The position numbers and the translations under genes are program-made. A stretch of 64,000 nt of DNA from Limnephilus marmoratus (lineage: Eukaryota > Arthropoda > Insecta > Trichoptera > Limnephilidae): contig OU862913.1 of the NCBI GenBank assembly GCA_917880885.1, positions 2,294,001 to 2,358,000 of the forward strand, read 5' to 3'. Shown here one piece after another: positions 1 to 10,022 of this stretch. The notes under the pieces were generated by a model. It was not told the origin of the DNA. It did no database searches and was given only the letters and a program-made list of their open reading frames with translations. Position 1 is the first letter of the stretch, and each line of letters begins with the position of its first letter.

Positions 1-157
1 TAGAGTGCCTGGGTTCATGGAGTGAGGATTGTCTGGGTCTTGGCGGCTGAAGCATCTACTATAAACTGCGTGGCAGGCCGGATCAGGAGAGACTGGTTGA
101 GGGAGACCTCTAGCCGAGCTCTTTGGGAACATCGCCTTAAACCGCAGTGGGAGGGAT
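1..157 (+). repeat. SINE-A, 5' half interrupted by a nested copy
   Basis: This is the plus-strand middle of a ~500-bp dispersed family (SINE-A). The family runs from a GGGAGGCGGGTATGGGTACC start, through a segment ending CACCGCAGTGGGAGGGAT, to a tail ending GCTAATGTAAAA. The left end of this copy is outside the window. The copy stops at the GGGAGGGAT site, where an antisense copy is inserted, and its 3' half resumes near 636. Confidence 0.7.
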
Positions 158-160
158 CTA

Positions 161-622
161 TTTTTTTTTTTATTAGCTCCACACAGGAAACCCGGAGGGA
201 AATAATTTCCCTCAGTGCCGATGTCATCTTTGGGGATGCTGTGTGGATGGCCTTTTTAGGAAAGGAAGGAGAGGAGGTTCTGGTATGGAAAAGGGTGTAA
301 GGGGTGGGTAGGAATCTGGGGATCAATTTGTCCAAGAGTGACGGATGTATCAATTCATTCCTCCCACTGCGGTGCAAGGCGATGATCCGAGAGATTTTTG
401 CTGGAGAGGTCAAAACCTCAACCAGTCTCTCCTGATCCGACCTGCCACGAAGTTGGTGAGTGGACGCATTCGCCGCTAAAACCCGAACAAACCTCACCCA
501 TAAGAACTCAGACACCTTTGCTAAGTCAACAAACGTAGCGAACTACTTGCGGTGACCTTTGGCAGAGGTGTTGGTTATCCAATAAATGGTTCCCGGGGCG
601 GCGGTATCCATACCCGCCTCCC
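161..622 (-). repeat. SINE-A, near full-length, inserted into another SINE-A
   Basis: This antisense copy starts with its poly-T tail and the shared hairpin tail (CCACACAGGA) and ends at the CCCGCCTCCCAAAT start of the element. It interrupts a plus-strand copy (1-157 and 636-853). No functional ORF is apparent, and the open frames here are incidental. Confidence 0.75.
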
Positions 623-635
623 AAATGATATACAT

Positions 636-853
636 ACATTCAGCCGTCACACACCGACGCACCGTCTCCTGGACACACCGACTCCACGATTCCTACCCAC
701 CCCTTAAAATTTTTAACTTCCCAGAACTTGATCTTCTTCATTTCATTAAAAAGAACCGTCACACAGCATCTCCAAAAGATGACATAGACCCTGAGAGAAA
801 TTATTTTCCTCAGGATCTCCTGTGTGGAAATAATGTTAATAAAAAAATGTCAG
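636..853 (+). repeat. SINE-A, 3' half of the interrupted copy
   Basis: The copy resumes at the CACTCCTGGACACACTGAC-like segment and continues to the hairpin tail and an A-rich end. Confidence 0.7.
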
Positions 854-869
854 AAACCAACCAACTTCA

Positions 870-1118
870 AGAGTGGTATCTATTTTCACTGTCATCTTGG
901 TGGAGGACCACCATTCAGAATCGAACCCGTTTATTTGTTTGTTGTGTTGCGTGACTAGATCTGAATAGCCAGTTATCCACTTCTCGACAATCCACTTTAT
1001 CATATATTTCCTCTCCCCACTCGTTAAGTCTTTCAACATTCCCCAAATCGGAATGCCATAGTCCCATTGGATGCGGGCAGTTGGTACTCTTGTGTTGTAA
1101 TCACATAAAACATCCAAT
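870..1118 (+). repeat. SINE-B body, no tRNA head
   Basis: This is a fragment of the tRNA-headed SINE-B family. It contains the GTGGAGGACCACCATTCAGAAT segment, CTGAATAGCCAG, and the end segment GGAATGCCATAGTCCCA to ACTCTTGTGTTG. The tRNA-like head is missing. Confidence 0.6.
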
Positions 1119-1185
1119 ATAATGTGAAGCTCATCCGAAAAAAGGTGTCAATGCCACGACGATTTCAAAGGATATGTTGAGAGGT

Positions 1186-1345
1186 TGAAGGGGTTATGCG
1201 GTTGGGGAGGCAAGGAGATGGGGTAGAGGAAGGTCGGGAAGTACTTCTCCATTCAGATAAGATCACATTCACTCCATTCAGGCCAAATTCATTTCAAGCT
1301 ATTCTGAATAGTGTAGTTTCACCAGGGCGATACCGAGAGTAGATA
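1186..1345 (-). repeat. SINE-B fragment leading into the 94-bp array
   Basis: An antisense SINE-B fragment (GGAGATGGGGTAGAGGAAGG, then ATTCAGAT) runs directly into the first unit of the tandem array. The array carries the SINE-B motif CACCAGGGCGATACTGA. Confidence 0.5.
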
Positions 1346-2085
1346 CTTATCTATCACTCTTGAACAATGGTTCCCAACCAGTGGTCCGTGGACCACAGTT
1401 GGTCCGCGAGATCAAAAATGTGGTCCAAGAAACATTTATTCATTACTACAAAAACCGAATCGAAAGGTATCCAAAATTTAATTCGTAACCCTTTTGGTAT
1501 TAATGATAGAGAGGTAGCTGAAGAAGTCCAATTGCAAAATGATAGTAATTGCAAGGACGCGTTTAAAAGTTTATCATTATTGTACCTTGAGGTCCCTGTG
1601 AGAACAAATAAATTTAATAGTGGTCCCTGGTCAAAAAAAGGTTGTGAACCACGGCTCTAGAACATTCTGTACTCTGTAGTTTAGCAAACAGTATATCTCA
1701 CATCAAAAACGGTTTCACCAGGGCGATACTGACAGTACCTATCTATCACTCTAGAACATCCTGTATTCTGTAGTTCTGTGAACAGTAGACCTCGCGTCCA
1801 AAACAGTTTCACCAGGGCGATACTGACAGTACCTATCTATCACTCTAGAACATCCTGTATTCTGTAGTTCTTTGAACAGTAGACCTCGCGTCCAAAACAG
1901 TTTCACCAGGGCGATACTGACAGTACCTATCTATCACTCTAGAACATCCTGTATTCTGTAGTTCTGTGAACAGTAGACCTCGCGTCCAAAACAGTTTCAC
2001 CAGGGCGATACTGACAATACCTATCTATCTCTCTAGAACATCCTGTACTTAGTAGTTCTGTGAACAGTAGACCTCGCATCCAAAA
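1316..2085. repeat. 94-bp tandem array, five units
   Basis: Units start with GTTTCACCAGGGCGATACTG at 1316, 1712, 1806, 1900 and 1994. The last four starts are exactly 94 bp apart. Units 2-4 are nearly identical and units 1 and 5 are more diverged. Unit 1 is split by the hAT remnant at 1365-1654. Confidence 0.9.
1365..1654 (+). mobile_element. hAT-family deletion derivative with 8-bp target duplication
   Basis: This 290-bp insertion has imperfect 15-bp terminal inverted repeats: CAATGGTTCCCAACC on the left, and CCGTGGTTCACAACC when the right end is reversed. It is flanked by CTCTTGAA and CTCTAGAA, an 8-bp duplication with one change, as expected for hAT transposition. Internally, NPFGINDREVAEEV and NDSNCKDAFKSLSL resemble the C-terminal part of hAT transposases of the ZBED5/SCAND3 type. 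It appears to be a deleted transposase remnant rather than an unrelated MITE. The family assignment comes from memory of the TIR and motif style and is not database-checked. Confidence 0.75.
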
Positions 2086-2117
2086 TGGAATGTTTGTAAT
2101 TTTCTCTTCATCATCAT

Positions 2118-2637
2118 CATCATCATTACATAGTATAAACTGAAGTCGCTCAAAATGTATGTGCGCGTTAATCTTTTAAACTACACAACGGATTTTCATA
2201 CGGTTTTCACCAATAGATAGTGATTGAAGAGAAATGTTTATATGTATAATACATGTAAATTATATTAGAGAAAAGCCGAGAAATTCAAAGAAAACATATT
2301 TTTGTGCGATTTAAAACAGCTGGCGGGCCGTACTATAGTCACTTTTGAAATTCGTTCTACGGAAGAAATTGGAAAATAGATGTCCTAGAGTAAGTAGGTA
2401 TTTGATTTTCCCTTTTCAAATATCCAGTGTTGCATTGCAAGCATTGTATAATTAGTGGCGAGTTAATCAGTTTATATGTATAATACATGATTGTTATAGT
2501 AGAGAAAACCCGATAAATTCAAATATTCAATTCAGGCAGCGGGCAGCGGGCTGCTGGCAAGCGGGTGGTGTGGATTTTATAAAGATTGGGTAATGGCGTT
2601 GTATTTCATTAGCCACAGCAACGTGTGGCCGGGTCTG
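2118..2637 (+). mobile_element. Helitron-like nonautonomous unit
   Basis: The unit contains GATTTTCATACGGTTTTCACC near its 5' side and a 3' end with CAACGTGTGGCCGGGTCTG. Closely related units are at 2638-2911, 4236-4563 and, antisense, 7905-8405. The 3' ends of some copies read GGGTCTGCTAGT or GGGTCAGCTAGT, consistent with the CTRR-T end of helitrons. There is no Rep/helicase coding sequence. The left boundary sits in an ATC microsatellite. Confidence 0.5.
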
Positions 2638-2911
2638 TAAGTATAAAATGAAGTCACTCAAAATGTATGGCGCATAGATCTTTTAACTACGCAACAGATT
2701 TTCATGCGGTTTTCACCAATAGATAGAGTGATTCAAGAGGAAGGTTTATATGTATAAAACATGCTTATTATAATAGATAAAAGCCGAGAAATTCAAATAT
2801 TCAATTCAGGCAGCGGGCAGCTGGCAAGCGGGTGGTGTGGATTTTATAAAGGTTGGGTAATGGCGTTGTGTTTCGTAAGCCACAGCAACGTGTGGCCGGG
2901 TCTGCTAGTAT
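2638..2911 (+). mobile_element. Helitron-like unit, second in tandem
   Basis: This is a shorter unit of the same family placed head-to-tail with the previous one. It ends with GGCCGGGTCTGCTAGT. It shares the inner segment GCTGGCAAGCGGGTGGTGTG. Confidence 0.5.
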
Positions 2912-3483
2912 TTAATAAATTAAAACCAAAATTTCTTCTAAAATCATGCGATTTGTAAGAAGGTACTTAAATACCTACCTACGTTATTATAAACCACTTA
3001 TTTTATGTAAATAAAAAATCGTATCGTTACAGAAAATTTGTTCGAAGAAACGGCACTATCTCAATGGCAACCAAATTCTTTAGTTTATTGAAAAAAATGC
3101 AAAAAATAACAAAGTAAAAATAAACACGAGGATTTCACATTTTAAAATCAACTTTTCTAACCTAATAAAACGGCCACCATCTTGTACCGGAAACGGAACA
3201 TGTATGTAAATAAATGAACCGACAGACGAAATGCAATCAGTCAATTATTATTAGTGATTTGGATTTGCTCAACTTTGAACTAAAGATCAAAATAAATAAT
3301 GGCTTAAATTTTCCAAACTATAAAATATGTTTGAAAAAAGATTTACAATATACCTAGAGGTACCTATGAAATGCAAAACAGAGAGTTATTCAAGGAAAAA
3401 TTATTTAAAAAATATTCTAAAATGGGAAATTTAACGATTTAAAAAAAATCATCTTTTCACAGCTGTAATTCATTATACATATA
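2912..3483. other. A+T-rich intron or flanking sequence
   Basis: No gene, RNA or element is recognised. The stretch lies upstream of the first visible protease exon and is probably intronic. Confidence 0.4.
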
Positions 3484-3800
3484 CAGGGTGTTAAGGGACG
3501 TACTTTACTTATTTTCCTCCAGTGATTCCTGACAATATTTGGAATAAAAAATGTACTTAAATGAGATTTCGTTCTTCAGTCACTTTTTTTAGTTTTTTTC
3601 AACTTAAATCATTGAAAAATCAATATGTATTAGACAGTTCGGTTCTGAGTGAGGGGTTGGGCGGTTACTCGGCTGAGTGATCAGTGATGATATGCAGTAG
3701 AATTTTTCTTTGTTTTGTTTTGCGACAAAATAATTTTAAAAAAAGTCACTGGAGCCATAAATTTCATTAACTTATTATTCTGTTAAAATGTCGCTAATTT
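3484..3800. mobile_element. Fold-back MITE, degenerate copy
   Basis: The left arm CAGGGTGTTAAGGGACGTAC, then CAGTGATTCCTGACA, is the same as in the element at 15053-15408. The right arm is recognisable only as GTCACTGGAG near 3745. The rest is A+T-rich. Confidence 0.55.
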
Positions 3801-4235
3801 TCAAGTTATAAATTTTCTAGTTTGTCTTCAACAACTTTTCAAGATCAACCGTTAGGGAATTATTTTGAAAATAACATTTTTTGTCACATTTCATATAAAG
3901 CGGCAACCGAAGCAGAGATCACCCGAGGTAGAAAACATGTAATTATATTTAGAGCACCAACCTTTACCAAATAAAATCAAAATATCTTCAATAATTCTAG
4001 ACCATCTTTTGCAAAGAAAAGGCTTTTTTATCTCTACTGACTGGACTATGAGGGGTTGAACAGAATCAAATTGAATATCAACATATTAAGCTTTAAAGAA
4101 CCAGCTTTTAAATAACAATATTATTTGTTGCCGCTATTATGGTATCTAATATTTATAAATATAATTTTATACTCGCATGTTTAAGAAATTCATAAACTCT
4201 ACTATTTATCTACAGAAAACTCTGCTTTATCTTTA

Positions 4236-4563
4236 TAAATAAAAATCTCGCTTCACGATGTGTGTTCGAGATGAACTACAAAACTACTCAACCGATTTTG
4301 CTGAAATTTGGCTTTCCGTATGAAATTTAGTCCAACTTAAAAGATAGAATAGTTTTTATCACGATTATCGACCTTAATGTGAATTAAATGTTCATTAAAT
4401 TTTTGTTTTAAGACGATTCTTTGTAATTATATGTAAGTTTCTAACAGATGGCGGTGTGAGTTAATTTATCGACACAACACTTGGTTATCTAGGTTGGGTA
4501 ACCATCCAGTATATGGCGTTGTGTTTCATTAGCCGCAGCAATACGTGTCCGGGTCAGCTAGTA
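4236..4563 (+). mobile_element. Helitron-like nonautonomous element
   Basis: It starts near AAAAATCTCGCTTCACGATG and ends GTGTCCGGGTCAGCTAGT. The 3' ~60 bp match the elements at 2.1-2.9 kb. Noncoding. Confidence 0.5.
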
Positions 4564-4629
4564 TTATATATGCACCTACTTATATGCATGCAATTAATTG
4601 TATAACGCTTTAACATCTGTTATAAAACA

Positions 4630-4860
4630 TTGACTGGTCAGTGGTTGAGTGGGCATAGCGCTTGGGTCCCACCCGGGCGTCGCGTGTTCAATTCCTCGGC
4701 TGGCTAAGTCCTCCATCACAACACAAGCAACATTTTCGGCTTTCTGTGGTGGTAGTAGGAGATTTTCAAACATTGTTGGGTTATTCGTAATCCGGGAATG
4801 TTTGTCTTTCTTTTAAATTTAAAAAAAAAAATTAAAAAAAAAAAAGAATTAAAAATTGAA
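4630..4860 (+). repeat. tRNA-headed SINE, a separate family
   Basis: The head has TGGTCAGTGGTTGAGTGGGC (box-A-like) and CGCGTGTTCAATTCCTC (box-B-like), spaced as in a tRNA. A ~130-bp body and an A-rich tail at about 4820-4850 follow. Its body differs from SINE-B. Confidence 0.55.
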
Positions 4861-5028
4861 TTATATTGATTTAGCTGTTTTTTGTACTTTAAAATATAAA
4901 CCCATAACAAGAATGTTATACTCAAAAATCTCAGATGATGTAGTGATTATATTAGACAGTTAGAACAAAATAAGAAGAAATTAATTCACTTTGCAATTTT
5001 AATTTAACCTGCACTTGTTTTGTTTCAG

Positions 5029-5187
5029 CTCCAGTGATGTTCAGTTTGTCGGATTGGGTGGGGCCCTTAGACCCCAGTACAATCCTGATGACATATATGG
5101 CGTCACTACCACACACATACACCCGCTATACAACCATAGTTACTCATACGTATACAACAGTATCGCCCTCCTTCAGCTTGACAGGCG
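5029..5187 (+). CDS. Serine protease homologue, internal exon a (Asp102 region)
   Basis: This exon follows a pyrimidine-rich acceptor ending in AG at 5027-5028 and precedes a GTAAGT donor at 5188. It encodes about 52 residues running SSDVQFVGLGG through HPLYN to NSIALLQLDRR. That matches the S1 (trypsin-fold) segment after the His57 loop, where HP.Y...NDIALL carries catalytic Asp102. Here the motif reads N-S-I-A-L-L, so Asp102 is Ser. The exon ends with two bases of an Arg codon, which the first base of the 8598 exon completes. The upstream exon with the AAHC motif is not visible in the first 5 kb and is probably outside the window. S1 homology is confident. The non-catalytic role is inferred from this exon and the last one. 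Confidence 0.8.
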
Positions 5188-5376
5188 GTAAGTATTCCAT
5201 AATTATTTAAAATATTGACAAAATGAAAAGTAAAAATCACACATCAACGAAAAAAAAGAGAAAAAGAATACGCCCATAGCCTCTATGTAGGTGCTACCGT
5301 AATTGTAATTCCAGACCATATGCTATTCGGGCGTTTACTATAGCAACTGATCTATCTCGTTTCTATATTACAAAAC

Positions 5377-5427
5377 TGACGGTCTCCATAGTCGAGCGGT
5401 AAGACTCTCGACTAGCAATCCAAATAA
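5377..5427 (+). repeat. tRNA-like SINE head fragment
   Basis: This piece carries TAGTCGAGCGGTAAGACTCT, with a box-A-like core, and CTCGACTAGCAATCC, as in SINE-B heads. It is cut off where a SINE-A begins at 5428. Confidence 0.5.
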
Positions 5428-5771
5428 ATTGGGAGGCGGGTATGGGTACCGCCGCGCCGCCCCGGGAACCATTTATTGGATGACCAATACCTCTGGCTTA
5501 GGTCACCTTAAGTGGTTTGATACGTTTGTTGACTTAGCAGGGGTGCCCGGGTTCATGGGTTGAGGTTTATCCGTGTCTTGTCTCGGATGCGTCTGCCCAC
5601 CAGCTGCATAGCAGGCCGGATCCTTTTCCAGACATACTCACTCGGAACATCGCCTTGCACCGCAGTGGGAGGAATAGATTCATACGTATGTCGCTCCTGG
5701 ACACACTGACCCCCAGATTCCTACCCACCCCTAAACTTCCTCTCCTTTCATTCCTGTAAAGACCCTCCACA
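5428..5771 (+). repeat. SINE-A, 3'-truncated
   Basis: The copy begins GGGAGGCGGGTATGGGTACC and includes the central CCGCAGTGGGAGGAAT segment. It stops at AGACCCTCCAC, before the shared hairpin. Confidence 0.7.
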
Positions 5772-5786
5772 AAATAATAATTTAAA

Positions 5787-6118
5787 TTTGGGAGGCGGGA
5801 ATGGGTACCGCCGCCCCGGGAACCTTTGTTGGATAACCAACATCTCTGCCATCATAGGTCACCCCAAATGGTTCGCTACGTTTAGTGATTTAGCAGAGGT
5901 GCCCGGGTTAATGGGGTGAGGTTTGTCTAGGTCTTGGAAGCGGATGACCAGGACACACTGAACCCCAGATTCCTACCCACCCATTAAACCCTTTTCCTTT
6001 CCATAAATCTCATCTCCTTCCTTTCCTTAAAAAACCCTCCACACAGCATTCCCAAAGATGACATAGGCCTGAGGAAAATTATTTTTCTCAAGGCCTCCTG
6101 TGTGGAGCTCATGTAAAA
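5787..6118 (+). repeat. SINE-A, internally deleted variant
   Basis: This copy jumps from GGTCTTGGAAGCGGATGACC straight to GGACACACTGAACCCC. It lacks the roughly 130-180-bp centre with the CACCGCAGTGGGAGG segment. The same deletion is seen at 7346-7654 and 52873-53211. Confidence 0.7.
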
Positions 6119-6122
6119 AAAA

Positions 6123-6209
6123 AACACAGCATCCCCAAAGATGTAATACGTCCCAAAAAAGGAATTATTTTCCTCAGGGCCTTCTGTGTGAAGCTAATGT
6201 AAAAAAAAA
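6123..6209 (+). repeat. SINE-A/LINE-A tail only
   Basis: Only the terminal hairpin segment (CACAGCATCCCCAAAGATG to GCTAATGT) and an A-run are present, directly after the previous copy. Confidence 0.6.
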
Positions 6210-6269
6210 TGAAATACCGGAGTGTGTAAGTAAATTACATTTGATTAATGTGTGTTATTTTACAATTTT

Positions 6270-6462
6270 AATAATTTAAAATAATATACGAGTATAGTGT
6301 ATTTACGGCACTTTCCATTGTGGAAGATACTCTCAGTATCGCCCTGGTGTAAGATCACCATTCAGAATTCAGAATTGACATGGCTTCAGCCTTGTTTGGT
6401 GACTGGATCTGAATAGTCAGGTCCTTCCCCACCTTCCTCCTCCCCATCTCCTTCCTCTCCCC
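6270..6462 (+). repeat. SINE-B fragment
   Basis: The body includes GATACTCTCAGTATCGCCCT, TTTGGTGACTGGATCTGAAT and the pyrimidine-rich stretch. Both ends are lost. Confidence 0.6.
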
Positions 6463-6466
6463 CCCC

Positions 6467-7004
6467 TTTTTTAACATTAACTCCACACAGGAGGCCCTGA
6501 GGAAAATAATTTCCCTCAGGGTCTATGTCATCTGGGATGCTGTGTGGAGGGTCTTTTTGAGGAGAGGAAGGAATGAACATTGGTCTTGAAGAGACCCATG
6601 TTGTAGGAAGGAGGTAACACAGAGGCCGGCAAATCATTCCACAGCCGAGCTGTTGAAATCAAGAACGAGTCGAAGAAACGACCCGTTCTCATGTGACAAA
6701 TGTCAACCGTGTACAAATGTTGGGCACGCGTTTGGCGTGTTTCCCGACTATGCACCGGTGCCGAAGGGATCAATGATGCTAGTTCCTCGGAGCATCTTCC
6801 ATTGTAATACCGGCAGAACAAGGATAGCATTCCCACCTGATGCCTGTGCTCTAAAGATTGCAATCCTTTTGTTAAGATGGGAGAATCTATTAAACGGACC
6901 GCCCGTTTCTGCACAGAGTCGAGGGTATTTTTCAGGTATTTTGGAGCTCCAGACCAGAGGTGGCTGCCAAATTCAACCGTGGGGCACACTTGTGATTTGT
7001 ACAG
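6467..7004 (-). mobile_element. LINE-A 3' fragment (reverse transcriptase C-terminus)
   Basis: The minus strand encodes a ~150-residue C-terminal piece of a non-LTR retrotransposon ORF2. Recognisable segments are TVEFGSHLWSGAPKYL, RRAVRLIDSP (from QKRAVRLIDSP), LFCRYYNGRCSEEL and STARLWNDLP, ending SFLSSKRPSTQHPR. It lies downstream of the RT catalytic motifs, which are absent, so the copy is a 5'-truncated dead fragment. The 3' end carries the ~105-bp hairpin tail also found in SINE-A. The plus-strand copy at 16952-17499 begins at nearly the same point. Confidence 0.8.
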
Positions 7005-7082
7005 GGTTATCAGTTGTGTACTATGTGCAGTATCTGCGGGCTCTGTACAGTACGCCCAGTTTTTGGGAGGCTAACTTTACTC

Positions 7083-7190
7083 TGGCTTCGATGGAGCCCC
7101 CGTACCTTCAGCCTCAAACATATCCCAATTGCAGATACCATAGTTTCACTGCCCACTGGTTCTAGACGGTTGGGAGCAGTCCCCGGCCTT
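7083..7190 (+). repeat. SINE-B 3' end fragment
   Basis: It contains CCAATTGCAGATACCATAGT and CTAGACGGTTGGGAGCAGT, the typical SINE-B terminal segment. Confidence 0.5.
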
Positions 7191-7345
7191 ACCCGAGCTT
7201 TACGCAGAGTATTTTCAATTCTAATGTAGACAGTGACCTCACGTTCGTTTTGGAGGTCAAGTGTGCAAAATTTCATCAATATCGGAATGAAACTGTAGAG
7301 TCTATGGTCACGGACACTTTTCTTTACCTACATAGCACAGACCAA

Positions 7346-7654
7346 TTTTTTTTTACATGAGCTCTACAGAGGAGGCCCTGAGGAAAATAATTTTCCTCAT
7401 ATCATCTTTGGGGATGCTGGATGAAGGGTTTTTTTTATGGAAACAAAGGATAGGAGAGTTCTGGGAAGGAAAAGGGTTTTATGGGTGGGTAGGAATCTGG
7501 GGTTCAGTGTATCCTGGTCATCCGCTCTCCAAGACCTAGACAAACCTCAAAAATCACTAAACATAGTGCACCACTTGGGGTGACCTATGGCAGAGGTGTT
7601 GGTTATCCAATAAAGGTTCCCGGGGCGGCGATACCCATTTCCGCCTCCCAAATT
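7346..7654 (-). repeat. SINE-A, internally deleted variant
   Basis: The copy runs from a poly-T tail and hairpin to CCGCCTCCCAAATT. It has the same central deletion as 5787-6118 and 52873-53211: CAGTGTATCCTGGTCATCC joins directly to CCAAGACCTAGAC. Confidence 0.7.
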
Positions 7655-7904
7655 GAAAATAAACCAATTCTAAAAAAAAAAATTCTGTTAAAAATAAAAT
7701 GCAGGTGGTTTGCCAATTGTTTAAATTCTCCAAAACACATTTGGTGTTTTGAGAATGATGTCACTTAAATTCATAGCACATATTTCTAGAGTTCATTGAA
7801 CTTGAGTTACAGATAGAGTCACTACCGAAATTAATACCTCCTTATTATTATTTAAATTTTATTTATTTACAGACAATTAATAATTCGTACTAAAGTAATG
7901 TCAC

Positions 7905-8405
7905 CATATGTTGCGTCAGCTATTACCCATCCTTTATTAAATCCACACCACCCGCTTGCCAGCTGCCAGCTGCCTTAATTGAATATTCGAATTTCTTAGC
8001 TTTTCTCTACTATAATAAACAATCTATTGGTGAAAACCGCATGAATATCCGTTGCGTAGTTCAAAAGATCTATGCGAACATACATTTTGAGCGACTTCAT
8101 CAAAATCAAATACCTACTACCTATTATTCTAGGACATCTATTTTCCAATTTCTTCCATAGACGAATTTCAAAAGTGACTATAGTACGGCCCGCCAGCCGT
8201 TTTAAATAGCAAAAAAATATATTTTCTTTAAATTTCTCGGCTTTTCTCTAATATAATTTACATGTATTATACATATAAATATTTCTCTTCAATCACTCTA
8301 TCTATTGGTGAAAACCGTATGAAAATCCGTTGCGTAGTTTAAAAGATTAACGCGCACATACATTTTGAGCGACTTCATTTTATACTATGTAATGATGATG
8401 ATGAT
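7905..8405 (-). mobile_element. Helitron-like nonautonomous element, antisense
   Basis: This is the reverse complement of the 2.1-2.9 kb units: ACCCGCTTGCCAGCTGCC, ATTTTGAGCGACTTCAT (twice), and ends at an ATG/ATC microsatellite. It sits just upstream of the 8598 protease exon. Confidence 0.5.
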
Positions 8406-8597
8406 GTCAAATGAACAGTTGACAGGGACACGTGTGGAATGTTCACGTGTGTCATGTGACATGCCGTAATATCGGCATACCGCACCTAAAGGGTTAAGGG
8501 ACATTATTGCATCGTAATACAACTTCACAGTTTTTTCTAAAATAAATAATTGTTTTTCAAAGAAAATAACTATAATGCACCATTTGTTTGATTTCAG

Positions 8598-8691
8598 GGT
8601 GACCTTCACAGCCAGAATTCTACCCGCCTGTCTCCACACGGGCACCCCTCTCCCCGACAGTGGCTTCATACAAACTGACATAGACGGAAAG
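8598..8691 (+). CDS. Serine protease homologue, internal exon b (PACL region)
   Basis: The acceptor is TGATTTCAG (AG at 8596-8597) and the donor is GTTAGA at 8692, which is weaker than consensus. The first base completes the Arg codon split from the 5187 exon. It is followed by 31 codons: VTFTARILPACLHTG, then LPDSGFIQTDIDGK. The segment matches the S1 stretch V.FT..I.PACLP, whose Cys normally links the catalytic domain to a prodomain or light chain in clip-type proteases. The usual GWG motif that follows is not recognisable, and FIQTDIDGK stands in its place. The exon ends in phase 0, matching the 10984 exon. The 3.4-kb intron before it carries SINE-A, LINE-A and a helitron-like element. Confidence 0.78.
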
Positions 8692-9044
8692 GTTAGAACA
8701 CTTTTCTCTGTCTTCATGATGAACAATGATGTGATAACGACAAGATTGACAGCTGTCGCCGGTATTAATGTATATTTAAAAAAAGGTGTCTAACAATCAC
8801 GTCATTTCCCCACAGGGGTACGCAGGTAGGATGGACCGCCTCACAACTCTGTTTAGACAACACACAGCACTTCTTGCTTCATTCACATTCGTACATCGTC
8901 TAAGAGATATGCTCTCATCTGTTATTATGAATCTTGAGATGACCCAACTCAACTATTAAATATATTTTCCTGGTACTCCCTTCTCTGCCCATCCACTCAA
9001 CATGTCAAAATCAACAGTGCGTCCCTATCTAAAACTTTTGTTAA
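8692..9044. other. Intron sequence
   Basis: This is the start of the second visible intron of the protease homologue. No element is recognised. An acceptor-like CCCCACAG at 8808-8815 leads into a short open stretch, but it does not fit the phase of the flanking exons. Confidence 0.4.
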
Positions 9045-9515
9045 TTTTTTTTACAGTACTTCCACACAGGAGGCCCTGATGAAAAAAATCCTTCAGGGCT
9101 TAAATCATCTTTGCGGATGCTGTGTAGAGGGTCTTTTTAAGGAAAGGTTGGAGAGGATGTTCTGGCAAGGAAAAAATAATGAGGGGTGGGTAGGAATCTG
9201 GGGGTCAATGTGTTCAGGGGTGACGGACATATGAATCCATCTCTCTCACTGCGGTGCAAGGCGATGGGTCGAGAGAGTCAGGCTGGAGAGGTCTAGGTCA
9301 GGTCTCCCTCAACCAATCTCTCCCGATCCGACCCGCCACGCAATAGGTGGTCAAATGCATTGGCCGCCAAGACCTAGATAAAACTCATCCCATAAACCCT
9401 TGCACCGCTGCTAAGTTACCAAACATTGCAAACCGCTTGAGGTGACCTGTAGAAGGGGTGTTGGTTGTCTAATAAATGGTTCCTGGTGGGCGGTACCCGT
9501 ACCCGCCTCCTAAAC
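9045..9515 (-). repeat. SINE-A, near full-length
   Basis: The copy runs from a poly-T tail with TTCCACACAGGAGGCCC through CACTGCGGTGCAAGGCGAT to ACCCGCCTCCTAAA. Confidence 0.75.
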
Positions 9516-9660
9516 TGTTTAAATATAAAAATATTTACATTATTACGTGATTTCTCGATCTCCACATGTTTATTGTTTTAACACCACTCTAAAGAGGTGC
9601 AAATATACAAAAAATATTATTTAACTTTATTAAAATTAAATATCAATTAAAGCACACTTC

Positions 9661-10022
9661 CGACGGTCCAGTGGTTAAGATCCTCGACGACGAATTCAGA
9701 GGTAGCGGGTTCATATCCTAACGAATAATTTCATTATAAATTATTAAATTTTTGAATGTAATATGTATTTGTGGCACATTCCAGAGTGGAAGGTACTCTC
9801 AGTATCACCCTGGTGAAAGACTGAAGAAAAAAAGACTTTGGTCATGTTTGGTAACCAGATCTAACTATACAGGACTTTCTCACCTTCCTTTACTCCATCT
9901 CCTCCCCCTCCACACTTCCTTCAGCTTTACAACATACCTACATTGGGGGTGCCATAGTCCCACTAGCTCCAGATGGTTAGTAGCAGTTGGGAGACTTGTG
10001 CTGTATTCACAATAAAAACACA
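9661..10022 (+). repeat. SINE-B with tRNA-like head
   Basis: The head GACGGTCCAGTGGTTAAGAT and the box-B-like GCGGGTTCATATCC are present. They are followed by the SINE-B body (GGAAGGTACTCTCAGTATCA) and the 3' segment ending in GAGACTTGTGCTG. Confidence 0.65.

Noticed and set aside
2100..2135. ATC/CAT repeats as a regulatory site
   Set aside because: A simple microsatellite at the edge of the helitron-like unit, also present at 8390-8405.
6653..7165. 170-codon plus-strand frame
   Set aside because: It is the antisense shadow of the LINE-A fragment, continued by SINE-B sequence.
8808..8960. Possible extra protease exon starting after CCCCACAG
   Set aside because: In the phase required by the 8691 exon end it meets a stop after four codons, and the other phases give peptides unlike the S1 family. 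The 8691 and 10984 exons already join in phase.
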